NCBI GenBank assembly: GCA_016219645.1
Contig: JACRLR010000016.1
Coordinates: forward strand, 124,001 to 188,000
From: Nitrospirota bacterium
GTDB taxonomy: Bacteria > Nitrospirota > Nitrospiria > Nitrospirales > Nitrospiraceae
Direction of reading: 5' to 3'
DNA: 64,000 nucleotides
In this document: in pieces, positions 16,188 to 24,996 of the stretch
How the letters are laid out: each line of letters opens with the position of its first letter
Numbering within the stretch: position 1 is the stretch's first letter
Made by a program: the position numbers and the translations under genes
The notes under the pieces: generated by a model
What the model saw: the letters and a program-made list of their open reading frames with translations, nothing else
What the model was told of the DNA's origin: nothing
Databases searched by the model: none

Positions 16188-16921
16188 TGGAACAAGAACA
16201 TGCGCCAGCGCAGTCGTCCATTCTTAAGGTCGGACTACCGCTTCAGCTGGTCATCGGATCCGGTCAAGAGACGGTGAACTGCGGCTCCACATTGCTGGGC
16301 TGGAGAGAGAAGGCCTGGCTGATCTGCGAATGGCCATTCCATTTCGGGCAAGCGGTTCCGTGCGAGACGGGAACCCGCTGTCTCGTCCGTTCGATGGTGG
16401 CGGGCAAGCTCGTCGCGTATCAGAGCGAAGTCTGCATGACGCAGATGTCTCCGCTTCCCCTTCTGTACCTCGCATTTCCCAGGAGGACCGAGGAGATCCA
16501 TCTCCGCAAGCATGCCCGCGTCGCCAGCAACGAGCCGTTGCTCCTGAGGCAAACGACCCAAGGAAACGCGCTGCTGACCCAGCCGAATGGACCGGCGCCC
16601 ATCGGCGGCCTGTTGCAGGACCTCAGCCTGTCCGGTTGCCGAATCATGCTCCAGAGGGCGCCAGACGAGCTGCGGTTGGGCGCCACGGTCTATTTAGAGT
16701 TCGAGCTGATCGGGATCGGGCACATCTCGCATCTTGCCGGCGCGATCAAGAATATTGCGGAACGTGACGGCGCTCTCTTGCTCGGCATCGAGTTTCGCTA
16801 TAACGGGAAAGAGTCCGTCGAATTCCGTGGATGGGGCGGGAACGTTCAAAAAGCCATTGAGTACTCTGTGATGCAGCGGCAAACCGATTGGGGATTCTTG
16901 ACGCCGACGTCAGAACCGTGA
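16187..16921 (+). CDS. PilZ-domain c-di-GMP receptor, YcgR-like
   Basis: The 244-aa product has an N-terminal YcgR-like half (GLPLQLVIGSGQETVNCGST) and a C-terminal PilZ domain with the c-di-GMP-binding motifs RKHAR (residues 107-111) and DLSLSGCRI (145-153). YcgR-type proteins bind c-di-GMP and brake the flagellar motor, so this is a plausible link between the HD-GYP enzymes and motility. The gene start overlaps the stop of the HD-GYP gene (TAATG). Confidence 0.9.
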   Translation: MEQEHAPAQSSILKVGLPLQLVIGSGQETVNCGSTLLGWREKAWLICEWPFHFGQAVPCETGTRCLVRSMVAGKLVAYQSEVCMTQMSPLPLLYLAFPRRTEEIHLRKHARVASNEPLLLRQTTQGNALLTQPNGPAPIGGLLQDLSLSGCRIMLQRAPDELRLGATVYLEFELIGIGHISHLAGAIKNIAERDGALLLGIEFRYNGKESVEFRGWGGNVQKAIEYSVMQRQTDWGFLTPTSEP

Positions 16922-17112
16922 CGGATCGTGACGACTCAGGTATTCAGGCTGAAGGCTGAAGTGTGAAAATTATGGAAGAACTCGCTGAGTAGTTAAGAGG
17001 GATTTACCGATCGCTGGGCAAATCTTGCCCTACAGAGGCTCTCTCTCAGAGGCCCATCCCGCTGAAATCCACCACCAGCACAGAATTTCCTTCCATTCAA
17101 TCCGACAACAAG
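16922..17112. other. gap upstream of the glycosylation island
   Basis: A short GGCTGAA-family repeat (16938-16965, one arm only) follows the PilZ gene. The rest is plain intergenic sequence with no gene. It ends in the sigma-54-type promoter described separately. Confidence 0.6.
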
Positions 17113-17128
17113 TGGCGTAGACCTTGCA
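17113..17128 (+). promoter_or_regulatory. sigma-54-type promoter of the glycosylation island
   Basis: TGGCGTAGACCTTGCA has GG and GC separated by exactly 10 nt and a perfect TTGCA at -12; the -24 half is TGGC only. Transcription would begin near 17139, 37 nt before the epimerase start. It suggests that the island is co-regulated with the early flagellar genes. Confidence 0.6.
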
Positions 17129-17175
17129 CTCACTCGCAATCAGATCGAGCGATGTGTGAATGAGGAATATGAACT

Positions 17176-18231
17176 ATGATCCATGAAACATCCACGAAAC
17201 CGCTCCGCCATGCGATCGTCACGGGAGGAGCGGGTTTCATCGGCTCACAGATCAGCTCCCGCCTCATGAAAGAGAAGACGCGCGTCACCATACTCACGCG
17301 GAACGTGTCAGCGCCCCGGGCTGTCGCGCTGGCCAAGCAGGGATGCAAGGTCGTGGCCTGCGATCTTGCCGATGCGCGTCGCATTCCGCGCCAAGATATG
17401 CTTGACCCGGCCGACGCCTTGTTCCACTTTGCGGCGGATGTCTCTGTCAGCAGCCCGACGCTCCGGGCAGCGAATGTCGATGGCACGACCCGCGCCTTAG
17501 CCCTGGCGGATGCGCTGGCCATTCCTTACGTCGTCTATGCGAGCAGCATTGAGGCGCAGGGGCTTGGAGCAGAGTCCGAGATTCCCCTTCGGGAAGACAT
17601 GGCCTGTCGCCCCGTATCCGACTATGGGCAGTCGAAGGTTCAGGCGGAGGCACTCATGGCAGAATGGGGATCGCTGCCGGGCCATCAGTCGCTCGTGCTT
17701 CGCATCGGCAACATCTATGGACCGGGAAGTGCCTGGTTTCTCCACCCATCCCTCCTGGCCCTGCTGGGGGCCACGCCGATCAGGGCGATCTGGAGCAGGC
17801 TCCGGCATCGCCTGTTTCAACCCTTGTTCATCGACGACCTCGTCGAGGGCCTGCATAGAGCCGTGGATCATCGGCTCACCGGCACGTACAACATCACAGG
17901 GGAGGAGCAGGTGACGATTGAGGGCTATCTCGCCAAACTCGCGAGCCTCATGCAATTGACAGATCGCGCGCAATTGATCCGTGAGCCTGCGATCCCATCG
18001 AGTCGCTCGCATCCGATCGCACCGGACTTTGCCTACGTCTTGATGGGGTCTGAGGAACGTTGCCACCGCTCCTACGACAACAGCAGGCTCCGCGCGGAGA
18101 TCGGCCCCTACGTTCGCTGGTCCCTCTCTCGGGGGCTCGCGGCCACCCTGCAGTGGTACGACACAAGCGGCCAGCTGCCTGCCCTCCTGGCATCACTGCG
18201 GCGGCAACCGGGAGCCATGACATGCATGTGA
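17176..18231 (+). CDS. NAD-dependent epimerase/dehydratase (extended SDR)
   Basis: A 351-aa nucleotide-sugar-modifying enzyme of the extended short-chain dehydrogenase family. The NAD-binding GGAGFIGS is at residues 17-24, the conserved FHFAADVS segment near 83-90, YASSIEAQG near 121-129, and the catalytic Tyr150/Lys154 in DYGQSK. The exact substrate cannot be read from the sequence. TGAGGA precedes the ATG. It is the first gene of an island of glycosyltransferases and radical SAM proteins ending next to fliC, so it probably makes a sugar nucleotide for flagellin glycosylation. Its 3' end overlaps the next gene by 10 nt. Confidence 0.85.
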   Translation: MIHETSTKPLRHAIVTGGAGFIGSQISSRLMKEKTRVTILTRNVSAPRAVALAKQGCKVVACDLADARRIPRQDMLDPADALFHFAADVSVSSPTLRAANVDGTTRALALADALAIPYVVYASSIEAQGLGAESEIPLREDMACRPVSDYGQSKVQAEALMAEWGSLPGHQSLVLRIGNIYGPGSAWFLHPSLLALLGATPIRAIWSRLRHRLFQPLFIDDLVEGLHRAVDHRLTGTYNITGEEQVTIEGYLAKLASLMQLTDRAQLIREPAIPSSRSHPIAPDFAYVLMGSEERCHRSYDNSRLRAEIGPYVRWSLSRGLAATLQWYDTSGQLPALLASLRRQPGAMTCM

Positions 18232-19562
18232 CCATGATTTTCCCTGGGATCGCACTGCCGGGGTTCGATAGTTTCAGGAAGAAACAGACGATCGATGCCA
18301 ATTTTATCGACCATGGGCTCGCGTCCCTCAGCGCAGCAGCGAAGGCAGCCGGCCATACGGTCGACCTGATCGATCTCCGGACTTTGCGGGATTGGACCCA
18401 TTTCCGGGGAGAGGTTCAGCGGCGAGCCACCAAAGTCTGGGCCATGACCTCCTGGAGTCTCCACTATCCCGACGTCGTTCGTGCAATCAGGATCCTGAAG
18501 GAAGAGAAGGAAGAGGCCGTCGTCGTGCTCGGAGGGGTCCATGCCACCATCAAGACCAACCAAGTCATGGCGAACCGGCTCATCGACCATATCATCACGC
18601 AGGAAGGGGAGATCAGCTTCGTCAAACTGCTGGACACATTTGCAGCGGGGAAGCAGGCAGACCGCCTGATCGTCGGCGAAGGTCCGGTACTGGACGAGAT
18701 CCCCTGGGTAGACCGAGACCTGTTCGATATGAGCGGCGAACTGGCCACGCCGATGGCGCCCGGCATGCCGACACCATTTGTGACGACCAATGCGGGTCGG
18801 GGCTGTCCGTTCAAATGTAATTTTTGTCAACCGGCCGAACGGGCCGTGTTCGGCAATCGAATCAAGATGCGGAGTCAGGAGAACGTCGTCGGCGAGCTGA
18901 AGTATCTGAAAGAGCGGTTCAAGTTCAACAGCTGGATGGCGCACGACGATCTGTTCTTCATCAATCATCGATGGAGCCGTGAATTCTGTGTCCAATATAA
19001 GGCCGCCGGCTTTACAGAGCCCTATATCTGCCAGATGCGCGCCGATCTGATGTGCCGGTATCCGGACGTGGTTAAACAGATGGCAGAGTCTGGATTGGCA
19101 TGGGCCATGATCGGGTTCGAGAGCGGCAGCCAACGCATACTCGATATGTTCGAGAAGGAAACCACGGTCGAGGAAAACCTGAAGGCTGCCGCGATCTGCA
19201 AAGAGTATGGCATCAAGGTTTGGGCCAATATCATGTTCGGCGCCCCGACAGAAACCAGAGCGGAAGTCATGGACACGGTCCGGATGGTGTGGAAGATCAA
19301 GCCGGACCATCTCAGCAGCAGCTACTTTACTCCGACACCGGGGAGCGGCATGGCGGAGGAAGTGGAGAGGAAGGGGTTGACGATGGTGGATCCCTTTAAT
19401 GGATCCAACCGGACGCCGAATGAAGCCAAGATGAAAGACACGGATTACGAATGGCTGACCAAAGCCATCGCCCTCGCCTATGACGGTGGATCGGAAGAAC
19501 GGCTGATCGCGCTCGGTCAGCTCCCTATGCGACCCCAGGAGAGCCTATGCGCATTGCATTGA
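18222..19562 (+). CDS. B12-binding-type radical SAM protein
   Basis: The 446-aa product has an N-terminal Rossmann-like B12-binding region (about 1-150, with VVVLGGVHATI) and a radical SAM domain with the cluster motif CPFKCNFC (Cys195, Cys199, Cys202). Such proteins (class B) often methylate or rearrange carbon centres in natural products, lipids or sugars; the substrate here is unknown. I chose the ATG at 18222, where homology begins and a GGGAG lies upstream; the open frame extends to 18060 within the epimerase gene and is not used. Overlaps of 10 and 16 nt with its neighbours show a tight operon. Confidence 0.88.
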   Translation: MHVTMIFPGIALPGFDSFRKKQTIDANFIDHGLASLSAAAKAAGHTVDLIDLRTLRDWTHFRGEVQRRATKVWAMTSWSLHYPDVVRAIRILKEEKEEAVVVLGGVHATIKTNQVMANRLIDHIITQEGEISFVKLLDTFAAGKQADRLIVGEGPVLDEIPWVDRDLFDMSGELATPMAPGMPTPFVTTNAGRGCPFKCNFCQPAERAVFGNRIKMRSQENVVGELKYLKERFKFNSWMAHDDLFFINHRWSREFCVQYKAAGFTEPYICQMRADLMCRYPDVVKQMAESGLAWAMIGFESGSQRILDMFEKETTVEENLKAAAICKEYGIKVWANIMFGAPTETRAEVMDTVRMVWKIKPDHLSSSYFTPTPGSGMAEEVERKGLTMVDPFNGSNRTPNEAKMKDTDYEWLTKAIALAYDGGSEERLIALGQLPMRPQESLCALH

Positions 19563-22500
19563 TCAACAGCCCTTCCCTTTCGGTCCGTCCCGTGAGTCGC
19601 AGCATGGCGGGCGGTCTCGGCTTCGATGGTAACGAGGACATGTTGCTGCCCCCGCTGGACCTGGCCACTATGGCCGCCACTCTGCGCCAGACAGGCGAGA
19701 CGGTCGATGTGATCGACGCAGACCCTCTGGGTTTGGATGCAGCAGCGGTCTATGCCCGGTTGGAAGACCATCAATGGGACGTGGTGGTGGGGACTGTCTC
19801 GCTTCCCACCCTGGAGCAGGACGCCTTGTTTCTCGCGGAGCTTCGCCGCCGACATCCGGGGGCAAGAATCGTTGGAAAGACTCTGGTGCGCGACCATGCT
19901 GTATTGAAGGCGCTGCTGGAAAGGAGTGCGGCCGACCTGGTGATTCATGGCGAAGCAGACCTCACGATCGTCGACATTGTCTACGGTCGAGGAACAGCCG
20001 GCACTGCCTGGCTCGAAGCAGGCTCGCCTGATACAGCCCCCTCGTTCCACTTCGATGAGGGATCGCCGGTCGAGGACCTCAATCAGCTCCCCATTCCAGC
20101 CCGCGATCTCCTTCCCAACGAGCGCTATCGCTATCCGCTGCTCGGCACTCCCGTCGCGACATTACAAACCAGCCGGGGCTGTCCCTATCCCTGCGGGTAC
20201 TACTGTCCCTATCCGTTGGTCGAAGGGGTCAAGTGGCGTTCGCAAACGCCCGAGCGCATCTTTGCTGAGTTGAAAGACGTCGTCGAACGGCAGGGGATCA
20301 CCAAGATCTATTTTCGCGATGCGACCTTCACTCTCAATCAGGAGCGAATCGCCATGCTCTGCGACCTCATTATCGCCGCAGGCTGGGCGCTCGAGTGGGT
20401 CTGCGAAACCCGAGTCGATTGTCTTGGCGATACCTTGCTGGAGAAGATGCGCGAAGCCGGCTGCGTCGGTCTGCTGGTCGGGGTGGAGACAGGCGATGAA
20501 CAGGTCATGCACCTGCGAGAAGGGAAAAAGGGCCTGACAATCCCGATGCTGGCCCATCTGCGCGAGAAGACTCACCAGCTTGGCATCCGGCTTCACTTTC
20601 TCCTCATCGTCGGCCTTCCGCAAGAAACCCGCGAATCGCTCGTCGCCACCTACGATTTGATTCAGCGATACAAGCCGGACACGATCGGCGTCACGATTAT
20701 TACTCCCTACCCTGGTACACCCCTTCACAAGGAGGGTCTTCGCGAGGGCTGGATCGATTCACAGCAATGGAAAGACTATGGCGGCCACCAGATTCCCATG
20801 CATACGCCCAACCTTGCCAGAGCAGACATGGAGGCTGGCAAGCAGTTTTTAGAAGAAGGCTTCGCGCTTCTGCAAAGACGGCAAGTCGGCGGGCATTCCA
20901 AACCCTTGGAGGCTATGGCGCAACAACATTATGAGCGGTTACTGCGGTGGGCCTATCGCCTCGACGGACCGGTTGCGCAACTTCGGGAACTGCTTGCGGC
21001 AGCGCCGAAGTTGCCGCAAGCCAGCGCACAGCCCTCTGTGAATCACGCGGTACGGCAGGCTCCCTCTCCTGCGCGATTTGCTGTCACCGTCGTGATCCCG
21101 ACCTATAATCGACGGGCCATCCTACGAAAGACTCTGCTGGCCTTGATGTCTCAGACCTTTGCGCCGGAGCTGTTTGAAGTGGTCGTCGTGGATGACGGAT
21201 CCTCCGATGACACGGTTTCAATGCTCCGGCAGTTCAAGGCTCCCTTCGCCCTTCGCGTTGTGGCGGCGGACCATGCAGGCGCCAATGCAGCCCGCAATCT
21301 CGGCATTCAAGCCGCTCAAGGCCGTGTGGTCCTCATCACGGGCGACGATATGATTCCGGAGCCATCGTTCCTCGAAGCGCATGCGACATTTCACGAGCGC
21401 CATCCAGGCGACATGGACGCCATGCTGGGTTTCATCGAGTGGTCTCCTGAAATTGCAGTGACCCCCTTTATGAAGTTCATCGTGTCGGCGGAGGGAGGCC
21501 AGCAGTTTGCATTCCATGAGGTGCGGAGAGGCAAGGCCGACTTTCGACTCTTCTACACCAGCAATCTCTCAGTAAAGCGGGATCTCTTGCTCAATCAGCC
21601 CGTGCTCTTTGATCAAGACTTCACCTATCCAGCCTATGACGATGTGGAGTTGGGCTACCGTTTGAGCGCGCAAGGTCTGCAGTTGCATTACAACGCCATG
21701 GCTGTGACCTGTCACCACCATGACATCACGCTGGCGGGGTTCGTTCAACGCCAGCGCAAGGCCGGCCACATGGCGGTCATTCTGGCTCGTAAACATCCTG
21801 AATTGAGCCAGACCTATCTGAAAATCGACGATGCCCTCAAGGCCCGCAACGCATTTGGGGAAACTCAGGTTGCTCGAATCATGCAGGTTGCGCAGGAGCT
21901 GGAAAAGCCCGATCTCCAGCAGCTGGCGTTGATCCGCTCCGGCGCTGAACGGTTTGACCGGACCTATCTCCAACGAGTGCTCCATCCGGTCTATCAAACG
22001 CTCTTACAGTCCGCCTACGCATGGGGTATCTGCGAGGCGGTCGAACAGGGTGTGGCGACCATCCCGCTTGCCACTGCATGTGTTGCGTCGAAGCCTCGCT
22101 TCAAGGTTTCGATCATCATCCCTGTTTTCAACAAACTCGAGCTGACCAGCCAATGTCTCACCACACTGGCCTCTCTCCCCACGATGCCGGAGTATGAGGT
22201 GATCGTCGTGGACAATGCTTCAAGCGATGGCACAGCGGAGTTTCTCGCTACGCTGGGTGGAGACGTCCAGGTCATCCGCAATCCTGAAAACTATGGCTTT
22301 GCCGTCGCCTGTAACCAGGGGGCCAAAGCGGCGCGGGGAGCGTTTCTCCTGTTCTTGAACAACGACACCATCCCGACCGAGGGCTGGTTGAATGCCCTGG
22401 TGGATGAGGTCGAACGCCACCCTGATGTCGGGGTAGTCGGAAGCAAGCTGCTGTACGAAGACGGCACCATTCAACATGCCGGCGTCGCATTCTCGCGGGC

Positions 22501-23719
22501 GGTATTACTGCCCTACCATATCTATCGCCAGTTTCCGGCTGACTCGCCGATGGTCAATCGGCGGCGTGAATTCCAATGTGTGACCGGGGCCTGCATGCTG
22601 GTCCGGCGCGAGGTGTTTGAACAGGTCGGCCGGTTCGATGAGGGGTTCAAGAACGGATTCGAAGACGTCGATCTCTGTTTGAAGATTCGCGAACAGGGTT
22701 GGCACATCATCTATCGGCCGGACAGCGTCGTCTATCACCTGGAAAGTCAAACCCCCGGCCGGAAGGCGCACGAGAAAGACAATGCGCGGCGATTGCTTGA
22801 ACGGTGGGCCCACAAGTGGTGGATTCCGGACGAAGATGCCTTGTACTTCTCGGACGGACTCTGCTGTCTTGTCCACACCACGAAAGAGGGCCTCCTTCAC
22901 ACGCAACTCACATCGCTGAACTCTCATGCCGACCGGGCCGCATGGCAATTCGTGGCCGATACCCAGTCTGCCGCGCAGAGGCAAGACGTCGCATTGGTGA
23001 AGACGCTCTTGAATGCCGTCGATCGATGGCCGGAAGACGCATGGGTCCTTCGATGGGGAGCCTTGTTGTGCAAATTTCTGGACCTGCCGGCTTTGAGGCT
23101 TTCATTTTTGAAGCGGGTGCTGGCGATCGAGCCGGATGCGGATGGTTACCTCTCGTTGGCGAAGGATGCCCTTGAAACAGGCCGGCTCGACGAGGCGGAA
23201 CATCGCCTGGCTGAGTTGCGAAATTGCAGTCCGATGCATGGGGAGGGATGGCTGCTGTTCGGGGTCCTGTCGATGCAGCGTCAGCAGTTTGCCGAGGCCA
23301 AATCCGCCTTCGAACGGGCTGCCATTTATGGGGGGGACCACCGCAAATCGAAATTGGGACTTGGCATGGCAGCAATGGGGTCGGCTGAATCCCTCGTCGC
23401 GTGGGACGTATTGCTCGAGGTGGTCACCGAATATCCTGACGATGCCGAATCGCTCCATTGGCTGCTGCGAGCCGGTACAGCGCTCCAACGATGGGAGGAG
23501 CTGGAACCTCTGCTGACCCAGTATGTGTCCAGAAATCCAGGCGACCTCGGTCTCCGCTTTGCTCTGGCAGGGGTCTTTCTCCGTCTGAACCGTTGGACCG
23601 ATGCCAGGCGTGAACATGATTCGATCCGTCTGCTGGACCAGGCCTTTGACGGTCTCAGCGACTTGGCCCGCTCTCTCGACGAGAACGAGTCGGCCCTGGC
23701 ACATCATCATGCGGCATGA
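19547..23719 (+). CDS. radical SAM - GT2 - GT2 - TPR fusion protein
   Basis: A 1390-aa multidomain protein: a B12-binding-like region (1-150), radical SAM (about 205-430), a first family 2 glycosyltransferase (from about 513, VTVVIPTYNRR, DDGSSDD, TGDD), a second GT2 of the rhamnosyl type (from about 852, VSIIIPVFNK, VDNASSDGT, FLNNDT, FEDVDLC), and a C-terminal TPR-like tail (about 1150-1370). The cluster motif is CPYPCGYYC (Cys212, 216, 220), that is C-x3-C-x3-C, one residue longer than the usual C-x3-C-x2-C. It may both modify a sugar and transfer it. AGGAGA lies 5 nt before the ATG. The gene is in the epimerase operon near fliC; a role in flagellin or surface glycan modification is inference. 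Confidence 0.88.
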   Translation: MRIALINSPSLSVRPVSRSMAGGLGFDGNEDMLLPPLDLATMAATLRQTGETVDVIDADPLGLDAAAVYARLEDHQWDVVVGTVSLPTLEQDALFLAELRRRHPGARIVGKTLVRDHAVLKALLERSAADLVIHGEADLTIVDIVYGRGTAGTAWLEAGSPDTAPSFHFDEGSPVEDLNQLPIPARDLLPNERYRYPLLGTPVATLQTSRGCPYPCGYYCPYPLVEGVKWRSQTPERIFAELKDVVERQGITKIYFRDATFTLNQERIAMLCDLIIAAGWALEWVCETRVDCLGDTLLEKMREAGCVGLLVGVETGDEQVMHLREGKKGLTIPMLAHLREKTHQLGIRLHFLLIVGLPQETRESLVATYDLIQRYKPDTIGVTIITPYPGTPLHKEGLREGWIDSQQWKDYGGHQIPMHTPNLARADMEAGKQFLEEGFALLQRRQVGGHSKPLEAMAQQHYERLLRWAYRLDGPVAQLRELLAAAPKLPQASAQPSVNHAVRQAPSPARFAVTVVIPTYNRRAILRKTLLALMSQTFAPELFEVVVVDDGSSDDTVSMLRQFKAPFALRVVAADHAGANAARNLGIQAAQGRVVLITGDDMIPEPSFLEAHATFHERHPGDMDAMLGFIEWSPEIAVTPFMKFIVSAEGGQQFAFHEVRRGKADFRLFYTSNLSVKRDLLLNQPVLFDQDFTYPAYDDVELGYRLSAQGLQLHYNAMAVTCHHHDITLAGFVQRQRKAGHMAVILARKHPELSQTYLKIDDALKARNAFGETQVARIMQVAQELEKPDLQQLALIRSGAERFDRTYLQRVLHPVYQTLLQSAYAWGICEAVEQGVATIPLATACVASKPRFKVSIIIPVFNKLELTSQCLTTLASLPTMPEYEVIVVDNASSDGTAEFLATLGGDVQVIRNPENYGFAVACNQGAKAARGAFLLFLNNDTIPTEGWLNALVDEVERHPDVGVVGSKLLYEDGTIQHAGVAFSRAVLLPYHIYRQFPADSPMVNRRREFQCVTGACMLVRREVFEQVGRFDEGFKNGFEDVDLCLKIREQGWHIIYRPDSVVYHLESQTPGRKAHEKDNARRLLERWAHKWWIPDEDALYFSDGLCCLVHTTKEGLLHTQLTSLNSHADRAAWQFVADTQSAAQRQDVALVKTLLNAVDRWPEDAWVLRWGALLCKFLDLPALRLSFLKRVLAIEPDADGYLSLAKDALETGRLDEAEHRLAELRNCSPMHGEGWLLFGVLSMQRQQFAEAKSAFERAAIYGGDHRKSKLGLGMAAMGSAESLVAWDVLLEVVTEYPDDAESLHWLLRAGTALQRWEELEPLLTQYVSRNPGDLGLRFALAGVFLRLNRWTDARREHDSIRLLDQAFDGLSDLARSLDENESALAHHHAA

Positions 23720-24917
23720 TGAAGGAGCCAGGGCTCGTACATTGCTGATCCAACTCGCCCGATTGGGCGATCTGGTCCAGAGCCTGCCGGTGATCGCTGC
23801 GCTCGCGGCCCGCTATCCGAGCCGGTTGCTCGATCTGCTCTGCCCAGCGCCGTTGGCTCCTCTTGCCGGCTGTTTTCCACTGGTGGATAGAGTGTTGGAA
23901 TGGAACGGAGCGCAATGGCGTGCCTGGGCCGACTCCTTCACCGGAGGATTTGAGCCATCATGGTTGCGTGAGGTCGAGCAGTCTCTCGCTGCGTTAACGA
24001 CCGAGCCCTATGGGAAGGCCTACGTGTTGAATCAGCATCCACGGGCGATCCTGGCCGGCGCCCTGTTGGCAACAGAAGTGCAGGGGCCTCATCTGGGAGG
24101 TCCGTTGGATGAAACGCCGTCGCCTTGGGCATCATATCTGCGTGACGTCGCCCGCGCGCGAGGCTCCAATCGCATTCACCTCTCCGATGCGTTCTGTGGG
24201 TTGTGCGGAGTGGCCCCTCCGGCGAGTCCGCCGGTCTTGACTCCTCCCTCGAATGATCTTCCTGCTGATCTGGCTGATGTCGGTGTATCAGCGGGACTAT
24301 GGGTCGCGGTGGTCGTGGGAGCAGGCGACGCGGATCGAGCGATTCCTGTACCGGTTTGGATAAAATGGATCTCGGCGCTGCTGAGCCACGAATCGCCCTC
24401 TTCCGTCGTCCTGGTCGGAAGCGAGCGAGACCAGAGCGCTGCCCTGGCAATCCAGGATGGGCTCTCTCCGATGGTTGCAGGACGCCTCTGGGATGCCACG
24501 GGGCGCACGACCCTTCCGCAACTGGCCCCACTCTTGAAGCGCTGTCATTGGGTTGTCGGCGCCGACACAGGTCCGCTTCATTTGGCTGCTGTCGTAGGTA
24601 CGCGGGTGATGGGATTCTATTTCTCACGAGCGCGTGTGCATGAAACAGGCCCCTATGGACCGGGTCACTGGGTGTGGCAAGCGGATCGCGCCCTGCCGGA
24701 GACCTGGCCGATCCAAGCCAGCGTGAACCTTCTCGGGGAGCCTGGCGCAGCGGCGCAACAAGAGCCGCCCGCAGGCTGGTCCTTGTGGCAGTCTCACCAT
24801 GACGAGTGGGGAGCCATCTTTCGTCCAGTGGGCGAAGGGGAGTCACAAGACGATCCGCGGCCTGGTATCTGGCGTCAATTATCAGAACAGCGTATGTCGC
24901 TGCAAGCAGGATGCTGA
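23709..24917 (+). CDS. glycosyltransferase family 9 (heptosyltransferase-like)
   Basis: The 402-aa product starts with LLIQLARLGDLVQSLPVIAA, the GT9 nucleotide-sugar fold N-terminus, and has the C-terminal VVGADTGPLHLAAVVGTRVM and ETGPYGPGHW motifs of ADP-heptose:LPS heptosyltransferases. In this context it may transfer a sugar to flagellin or another surface polymer. The ATG at 23709 overlaps the end of the fusion gene by 11 nt. The last codons and stop (QAGC, stop at 24915-24917) lie in the REP-like repeat that follows. Confidence 0.85.
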   Translation: MRHDEGARARTLLIQLARLGDLVQSLPVIAALAARYPSRLLDLLCPAPLAPLAGCFPLVDRVLEWNGAQWRAWADSFTGGFEPSWLREVEQSLAALTTEPYGKAYVLNQHPRAILAGALLATEVQGPHLGGPLDETPSPWASYLRDVARARGSNRIHLSDAFCGLCGVAPPASPPVLTPPSNDLPADLADVGVSAGLWVAVVVGAGDADRAIPVPVWIKWISALLSHESPSSVVLVGSERDQSAALAIQDGLSPMVAGRLWDATGRTTLPQLAPLLKRCHWVVGADTGPLHLAAVVGTRVMGFYFSRARVHETGPYGPGHWVWQADRALPETWPIQASVNLLGEPGAAAQQEPPAGWSLWQSHHDEWGAIFRPVGEGESQDDPRPGIWRQLSEQRMSLQAGC

Positions 24918-24990
24918 AAAACGATTTTGAGGCTATGGACATACAGGATTCTAGAATGTCTCAGGCGGACTTTTTCAACACCCTGATAGG
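24907..24990. repeat. REP-like element GGATGCTGAAAAA...GACTTTTTCAACACCCTG
   Basis: The left end (GCAGGATGCTGAAAAAC) begins inside the GT9 gene and provides its stop codon. The right end (GACTTTTTCAACACCCTG) is the diverged inverted copy. The element is of the family seen at 5721 and 9229. Confidence 0.7.
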
Positions 24991-24996
24991 TGTGCG

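Noticed and set aside
16960..17040. Second sigma-54-like motif TGGGCAAATCTTGCCC
   Set aside because: GG to GC spacing is 8-9 nt instead of 10.
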